Made by a program: the position numbers and the translations under genes
The notes under the pieces: model-generated
The model's database searches: none
What the model was told of the DNA's origin: nothing
What the model saw: the letters and a program-made list of their open reading frames with translations, nothing else
Part shown: piece by piece, positions 60,125-64,000 of the stretch
Layout: each line of letters begins with the position of its first letter
Numbering within the stretch: the first letter of the stretch is position 1
Source: Azospirillum brasilense
GTDB lineage: Bacteria; Pseudomonadota; Alphaproteobacteria; Azospirillales; Azospirillaceae
Length of the DNA stretch: 64,000 nt
Assembly: GCF_001315015.1 (NCBI RefSeq)
Contig: NZ_CP012914.1
Location: 496,001 to 560,000 of the forward strand
Direction of reading: 5' to 3'

Positions 60125-60985
60125 ATGAAGACCGTCATTTCGATCCAGTCCCACGTCGCTTACGGCTATGTCGGCAACCGGGCCGCGGTGTTCCCGCTGC
60201 AACGGCTGGGCTGCGACGCCATCGCGGTGAACACGGTGCAGTTCTCCAACCACACCGGCTACGGCGAATGGACCGGGCAGGTCTTCACGGCGGAGCATGT
60301 GGCCGACCTGATGGACGGAGTCGCCGCGCGCGGCGTCCTGCCCACCTGCGACGCGCTGCTGTCGGGCTACATGGGCGACGTCGGGCTTGGGCAGGTGATC
60401 GTCGAGACGGCGGCCCGGCTGAAGGCCGCCAACCCGCGCGCCGTCTACGCCTGCGACCCGGTGATGGGCGACGTCGGGCGCGGCTTCTTCGTGCGCCCCG
60501 GCCTGCCGGAGTTCATCCGCGACCACGCCGTCCCCGCCGCCGATCTGATGACCCCCAACCAGTTCGAGCTGGAGTATCTGACTGGCCGGACCGTGGAGAC
60601 TCTGGACGACGCGCTGGCCGCCACCGCCGCCCTGCGGGAGCGCGGGCCGCGGCTGGTCCTGGTGACCAGCCTGACGCGCAAGGACGCCGACCCCGGCCAC
60701 ATCGAGATGCTGGCCGACGACCGCGACGGCGCGTGGCTGGTCTCCACCCCGCGCCTGCCGCTGGACCCGTCCCCCAACGGGTCGGGCGACGCGGTGGCCG
60801 CCCTGTTCCTGGCCCATTACCTGAAGGCCTTCGACCCGGCCGACGCGCTGGAGCGGGCGGCGGCGGCCATCTACGCCATCTTCCAGACCACCCGCCGGAT
60901 GGGCACGCGGGAGCTTCAACTGATCGCGGCGCAGGACGAGTTCGTGAACCCTGGCCAGCGCTTCACGGCCACCCGCGTCCGGTAA
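60125..60985 (+). CDS. pdxY: pyridoxal kinase PdxY
   Basis: A 286-residue ribokinase-fold kinase that phosphorylates pyridoxal in vitamin B6 salvage. '[21 protein letters not shown]', '[16 protein letters not shown]' (each in part), '[17 protein letters not shown]', '[14 protein letters not shown]' and the anion-hole/catalytic '[12 protein letters not shown]' are all typical of PdxY/PdxK. The start '[10 protein letters not shown]' at 60125 matches the family; the frame continues upstream without similarity. It lies 48 bases before the LOG gene. Confidence 0.94.
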   Translation: MKTVISIQSHVAYGYVGNRAAVFPLQRLGCDAIAVNTVQFSNHTGYGEWTGQVFTAEHVADLMDGVAARGVLPTCDALLSGYMGDVGLGQVIVETAARLKAANPRAVYACDPVMGDVGRGFFVRPGLPEFIRDHAVPAADLMTPNQFELEYLTGRTVETLDDALAATAALRERGPRLVLVTSLTRKDADPGHIEMLADDRDGAWLVSTPRLPLDPSPNGSGDAVAALFLAHYLKAFDPADALERAAAAIYAIFQTTRRMGTRELQLIAAQDEFVNPGQRFTATRVR

Positions 60986-61033
60986 GCCCCTTACGACCAC
61001 GCGCCTACGAGACGGCGCGCACAGAGGAACGAC

Positions 61034-61612
61034 ATGCGGATTTGCGTCTATGCCGGGTCCAACCCCGGCACCAACCCGGCCTATGGCGAGGCCGCGGAGC
61101 AGCTTGGCCGCCACATGGCGGAGCGTGGCATCGGCCTCGTCTACGGCGGCGGGCGGACCGGCCTGATGGGGCGGATCGCCGACTCGGTCCTGGCGGCGGG
61201 CGGCACGGTCACCGGCATCATCCCGCAATTCCTGATGGACAAGGAGGTCGGCCACCAGGGACTCCAGGAACTGCGGATCGTCGCCACCATGCACGAGCGC
61301 AAGGCCCTGATGGCCGAGCTGTCGGACGGCTTCATCGCGCTGCCCGGCGGCATCGGCACGCTGGAGGAACTGTTCGAGGTGTGGACCTGGGCGCAGCTCG
61401 GCCGCCACGACAAGCCCTGCGGCCTGCTCAACGCCGCCGGCTTCTACGACGGGCTGGCCGGTTTCCTCGACCATGTGGCGGGGGAGCGTTTCATGCAGCC
61501 CAAGCACCGCGACATGCTGATCGTCCGCGACACCGCGCCGGGCATCCTGGACGCCTTCGCCGCCTACGAGCCGCCGGCGGTGCGGAAGTGGCTGGACGAG
61601 GCCCGCACCTGA
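61034..61612 (+). CDS. LOG-family protein (cytokinin riboside 5'-monophosphate phosphoribohydrolase-like)
   Basis: A 192-residue Rossmann-fold protein of the LOG family (TIGR00730). '[20 protein letters not shown]', '[20 protein letters not shown]', '[21 protein letters not shown]' and the diagnostic '[20 protein letters not shown]' with catalytic Arg/Glu are present (quoted in parts). Such enzymes split ribose 5-phosphate from AMP or from cytokinin nucleotides; in a plant-associated host the latter would release active cytokinin. GAGGAACGAC precedes the ATG. Probably co-transcribed with pdxY. Confidence 0.92.
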   Translation: MRICVYAGSNPGTNPAYGEAAEQLGRHMAERGIGLVYGGGRTGLMGRIADSVLAAGGTVTGIIPQFLMDKEVGHQGLQELRIVATMHERKALMAELSDGFIALPGGIGTLEELFEVWTWAQLGRHDKPCGLLNAAGFYDGLAGFLDHVAGERFMQPKHRDMLIVRDTAPGILDAFAAYEPPAVRKWLDEART

Positions 61613-61624
61613 CCCGGCGGGGCC

Positions 61625-62038
61625 TTACGGCTCAAGCAGCTTCTTCATCAGGGCGTTCCAGTCCCGCTTGAACTGGGTGCCGAAATCCACCTCGGCGACC
61701 GCTCCGCTCCGGCCCGCGGGCCGGACGATGGCCGCCGCCTGGGAGTCCGGCTGCGCCTTCGCCTTGCGCTGGACGGTGACGACCCGCTTCTTCGGGGGCG
61801 GGTCGGGCTTGCGGGCGGGCAGGGGGGCCGCGGTCACCGTGACGACCGGCGCCTCCCCGGTCTGCGAATTCCGGGAAAAGGCGTCCTTGCACCAGCCGCC
61901 ATCGCGCGCCTGGGTCAGCGCGTCCCCATCAAGCAGCCAGCAATCAACGCTGCCCGCCGCGGCGGCGGGGGCGGGATGGATCGGTGCCGTCAGAAAAAGC
62001 GCCAGCGTCAGTGCACCGCACTGGGACCGCCAAGGCAT
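61625..62038 (-). CDS. small exported protein of unknown function
   Basis: A 137-residue protein with a signal peptide ('LTLALFLTAPIHPAPAAAAG', 1-28), a short Cys-containing segment ('SVDCWLLDGDALTQ', 'GGWCKDAF'; one possible disulfide) and a long Lys/Pro-rich disordered stretch ending 'FGTQFKRDWNALMKKLLEP'. Probably periplasmic. It is convergent with the LOG gene, 12 bases apart, and 133 bases after zapE on the same strand. Not recognised. Confidence 0.6.
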   Translation of the reverse strand: MPWRSQCGALTLALFLTAPIHPAPAAAAGSVDCWLLDGDALTQARDGGWCKDAFSRNSQTGEAPVVTVTAAPLPARKPDPPPKKRVVTVQRKAKAQPDSQAAAIVRPAGRSGAVAEVDFGTQFKRDWNALMKKLLEP

Positions 62039-62171
62039 GCTTTGCCCTCTCCCTCGCCATTGGACCGACGTTCAGCAATACAACGTCGGGCGCCCGCATA
62101 TCTTCGGCGCGAAACGGGAGTAGGGCGGCATCCCCGTGGTAACACGGGCGGAAGCGCGGGACCGCGGCCCC

Positions 62172-63326
62172 TCAGGTCAGGTGCTGCTGGCGCAGATAGT
62201 CCTCGGACTGCATCTCCATCAGGCGGCTGACCGTGCGTTCGAATTCGAAGGCGTGGGTGCCCTCGGGATACAGCCGCTCCGGTGGGCCTTCGGCGGCGAC
62301 CACGAGGTTGACCTTGTGCTCGTAGAGCGCGTCGATCAGCGTCATGAAGCGCTTGGCCTCGTTGCGCAGCTCGTCCTTCATCGTCGGCACGCCGTGGATC
62401 AGCACGGTGTGGAAGTGCGTCGCGATGGCGATGTAGTCGGCCGCACCCAGCGGCTTTCCGCACAGGCTCCAGAAATCCACCAGGGCGACGCATTTGGCGG
62501 CGCAGGCGATCTCCACCTTCCGGCCCTGGACCGACAGATGGGTCGGCTCGCCCCGGGCGCCGTCGGTCAGCGTCGCGAAGGTCTGGCGGATCCTGGCATC
62601 GCTCTCCGGGCCGAGCGGCCAGAAATAGACGGGCTTGCCCTGGAGCCGGTCCAGCCGGTAGTCGGTCGGCCCCTCCAGCGCCAGCACGTCGAGCTTTTCC
62701 TTGAGCAGCGCGATGAAGGGCAGGAACAGCTCGCGCTGGAGACCGTCCTTGTAGAGCATGTCCGGCGGCCAGTTGGAGGTCGCGACCACCACCACGCCCA
62801 GGTCGAACAGGCTGGTGAACAGCCGGCCCAGGATCATCGCGTCCACGACGTTGGTGACGTGGAACTCGTCGAAGCAGAGCAGCCACGCCTCGTCGGCCAG
62901 CGCGCGGGCCAGCTCGGGCAGTGCGTCGTCGGCGTCCTTGCCCTTGCTCTTGCCCGACTGGCGGTGCTGGTGGATGCGCTCGTGCACCTCCAGCATGAAT
63001 TCGTGGAAATGGACGCGGCGTTTCTTCTCCACCGGAGCGGTGTCGAAGAACAGGTCCATCAGCATCGACTTGCCGCGCCCGACGCCGCCATACATGTAGA
63101 GGCCCTGCGGCGCCTCCGCCGGTTCGGAGCGCGGGCGGCCCAGCCCGAACCGCTCCAGCCAGCCGGCCTTCGCTCCGCCGGCCTTCCCGGCCGGTTGCGG
63201 GCTGTAGCCCTTCAGTGCCTTGTACAGGCTCTGGAGCTTCTCGGCGGCCAGCTCCTGGTCGGGGTCGGGGCGCAGCGTCCCGGTGCCGCGGCGGGCCCGG
63301 TAAAGCGAAAGCGGTCCGTCAGACAT
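62172..63326 (-). CDS. zapE: cell division ATPase ZapE (AFG1-like)
   Basis: A 384-residue AFG1/ZapE AAA ATPase that acts on the Z ring under stress and, in mitochondria, on membrane-protein quality control. Walker A is 'YMYGGVGRGKSMLMDLFFD', Walker B 'WLLCFDEFHVTNVVDAMIL', and 'VVATSNWPPDMLYKDGLQR' carries the sensor. The N-terminal 'LAAEKLQSLYKALKGY' and C-terminal 'RFMTLIDALYEHKVNLVVAA' are characteristic. Single gene, 110 bases past the diguanylate cyclase. Confidence 0.94.
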   Translation of the reverse strand: MSDGPLSLYRARRGTGTLRPDPDQELAAEKLQSLYKALKGYSPQPAGKAGGAKAGWLERFGLGRPRSEPAEAPQGLYMYGGVGRGKSMLMDLFFDTAPVEKKRRVHFHEFMLEVHERIHQHRQSGKSKGKDADDALPELARALADEAWLLCFDEFHVTNVVDAMILGRLFTSLFDLGVVVVATSNWPPDMLYKDGLQRELFLPFIALLKEKLDVLALEGPTDYRLDRLQGKPVYFWPLGPESDARIRQTFATLTDGARGEPTHLSVQGRKVEIACAAKCVALVDFWSLCGKPLGAADYIAIATHFHTVLIHGVPTMKDELRNEAKRFMTLIDALYEHKVNLVVAAEGPPERLYPEGTHAFEFERTVSRLMEMQSEDYLRQQHLT

Positions 63327-63436
63327 GGAATTCGCGGGTCTCGGCAGGGATCGGCAGGGAAAGGTCTTACGTAGCCGATGCGTCCCCGCGGGGCAACGCC
63401 CGATGCCGGGATGCAGATGCGCTCAGGCGCCTACTA

Positions 63437-64000
63437 TTAGGCGACCACCACACGGTTGCGGCCCTGGCGCTTGGCCTCGTAGAGCGCGGCGTCGGCCCGG
63501 CGGACGGTGTGTTCATAATCCGGGTGCCCCTCGTGCAGGGCCGCCCCGATCGAGGCGGTGACCCGCAGCCCGTTCCCGGCCCCGTTGAAACGGTGCTCCT
63601 CGACCGTCCGGCGCAGTTGGTCGGCCTTCACGCGCAGCGACGCCTCGTCCATTTCGGTCAGCAGGATGAGGAACTCCTCCCCGCCGTAGCGGAAGACGAA
63701 ATCGCCCGCCCGGACGTGCGTGTGCAACAGTTCGGCCATGTCCGACAGAACGGAATCGCCCGCCTGATGGCCCAGCGTGTCGTTGATCGTCTTGAAATGA
63801 TCGGCGTCCATCAGCAACACCGCGAAGGGCTTGCCGTGGCGCAGGCTGATGGCCACTTCGCGCTGGAAGATCGCCGGCATGAAGCGCCGCGTCAGCAGGC
63901 GGGTCAGCGGATCGCGGCCGCTTTCGATCTCCATCGCCTTCTCGATGATGGTGCCGAGGACGTAGGCGATTTCCGTGACGTCGTTGTTCAGCTCCTTGAC
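63437..64000 (-). CDS. diguanylate cyclase (GGDEF), 5' part cut by the window edge
   Basis: The C-terminal 187 residues of a GGDEF protein that makes cyclic di-GMP. The active site is 'RYGGEEFLILL', with the substrate/metal motif 'VLLMDADHFKTINDTLGHQAGD' (in parts) and an RxxD inhibitory site ('RAGD') five residues upstream of GGEEF. The frame stays open to base 64000; the residues before the GGDEF domain ('LNNDVTEIAYVLGTIIEKAM') are a helical linker like that in globin-coupled cyclases. The sensor domain lies outside the window. Confidence 0.92.
   Translation of the reverse strand, partial: VKELNNDVTEIAYVLGTIIEKAMEIESGRDPLTRLLTRRFMPAIFQREVAISLRHGKPFAVLLMDADHFKTINDTLGHQAGDSVLSDMAELLHTHVRAGDFVFRYGGEEFLILLTEMDEASLRVKADQLRRTVEEHRFNGAGNGLRVTASIGAALHEGHPDYEHTVRRADAALYEAKRQGRNRVVVA

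Overview
The window is a high-GC, gene-dense stretch of an alphaproteobacterial genome. Gene content points to Rhodospirillales, most likely Azospirillum: a very large set of two-component, chemotaxis and partner-switching genes, a dapF-mtaB-ftsY...ispZ housekeeping order, KGG stress protein, and EcfG-type promoter sequences. This taxonomic call is inference from gene families and composition, not from a marker gene.

Layout. (1) 1-6.5 kb: a soluble histidine kinase, a small secreted protein and a complete sn-glycerol-3-phosphate ABC importer (ugpBAEC). (2) 6.6-13.6 kb: glutathione transferase, VOC protein, a small RTX Ca-binding protein in AT-richer surroundings, an unknown protein, a DEAD-box helicase, Fur with a tiny Cys-rich companion, and a DUF1329 protein. 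(3) 13.6-42.7 kb: a continuous signalling region. It has a membrane histidine kinase plus a multi-domain hybrid kinase; a STAS / HATPase / REC-PP2C partner-switching module on the + strand; DedA; a second partner-switching module on the - strand with two REC-PP2C proteins and a PIN-domain nuclease; a complete chemotaxis operon (STAS, cheY, cheA, cheW, mcp, cheR, cheD, cheB, soluble mcp); and a four-gene operon made of a receiver protein, a degenerate histidine kinase fused to a DnaQ-type exonuclease, a small membrane protein and a transporter-type (SLC5-STAC) histidine kinase. (4) 42.9-55.8 kb, almost all - strand: SPOR protein, PuuE-type deacetylase, ispZ, LpxR-like lipid A deacylase, AMP nucleosidase, ftsY, mtaB, dapF and a glycosylation trio (GT-C-like membrane protein, GT2, GtrA). 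(5) 56-64 kb: leuD, leuB, KGG stress protein and a divergently expressed unknown gene between facing EcfG-like promoters, CitE-like lyase, pdxY, LOG protein, small secreted protein, zapE and the C-terminal part of a diguanylate cyclase running off the right edge.

How the genes work together: the central 29 kb carries most of the interest. Its operons are tightly packed (4-bp ATGA/GTGA/TTGA overlaps), so co-expression and stoichiometric assembly are likely. The strongest candidates for something new are the receiver / pseudokinase-exonuclease / small TM protein / SLC5-kinase operon, the duplicated partner-switching cassettes (one with a PP2C protein that has lost a metal-binding Asp and a PIN nuclease at its end), and a short GD(I/V)ELF motif shared by the C-termini of CheD and the soluble MCP. 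No tRNA, rRNA, CRISPR array, insertion sequence or prophage was seen.
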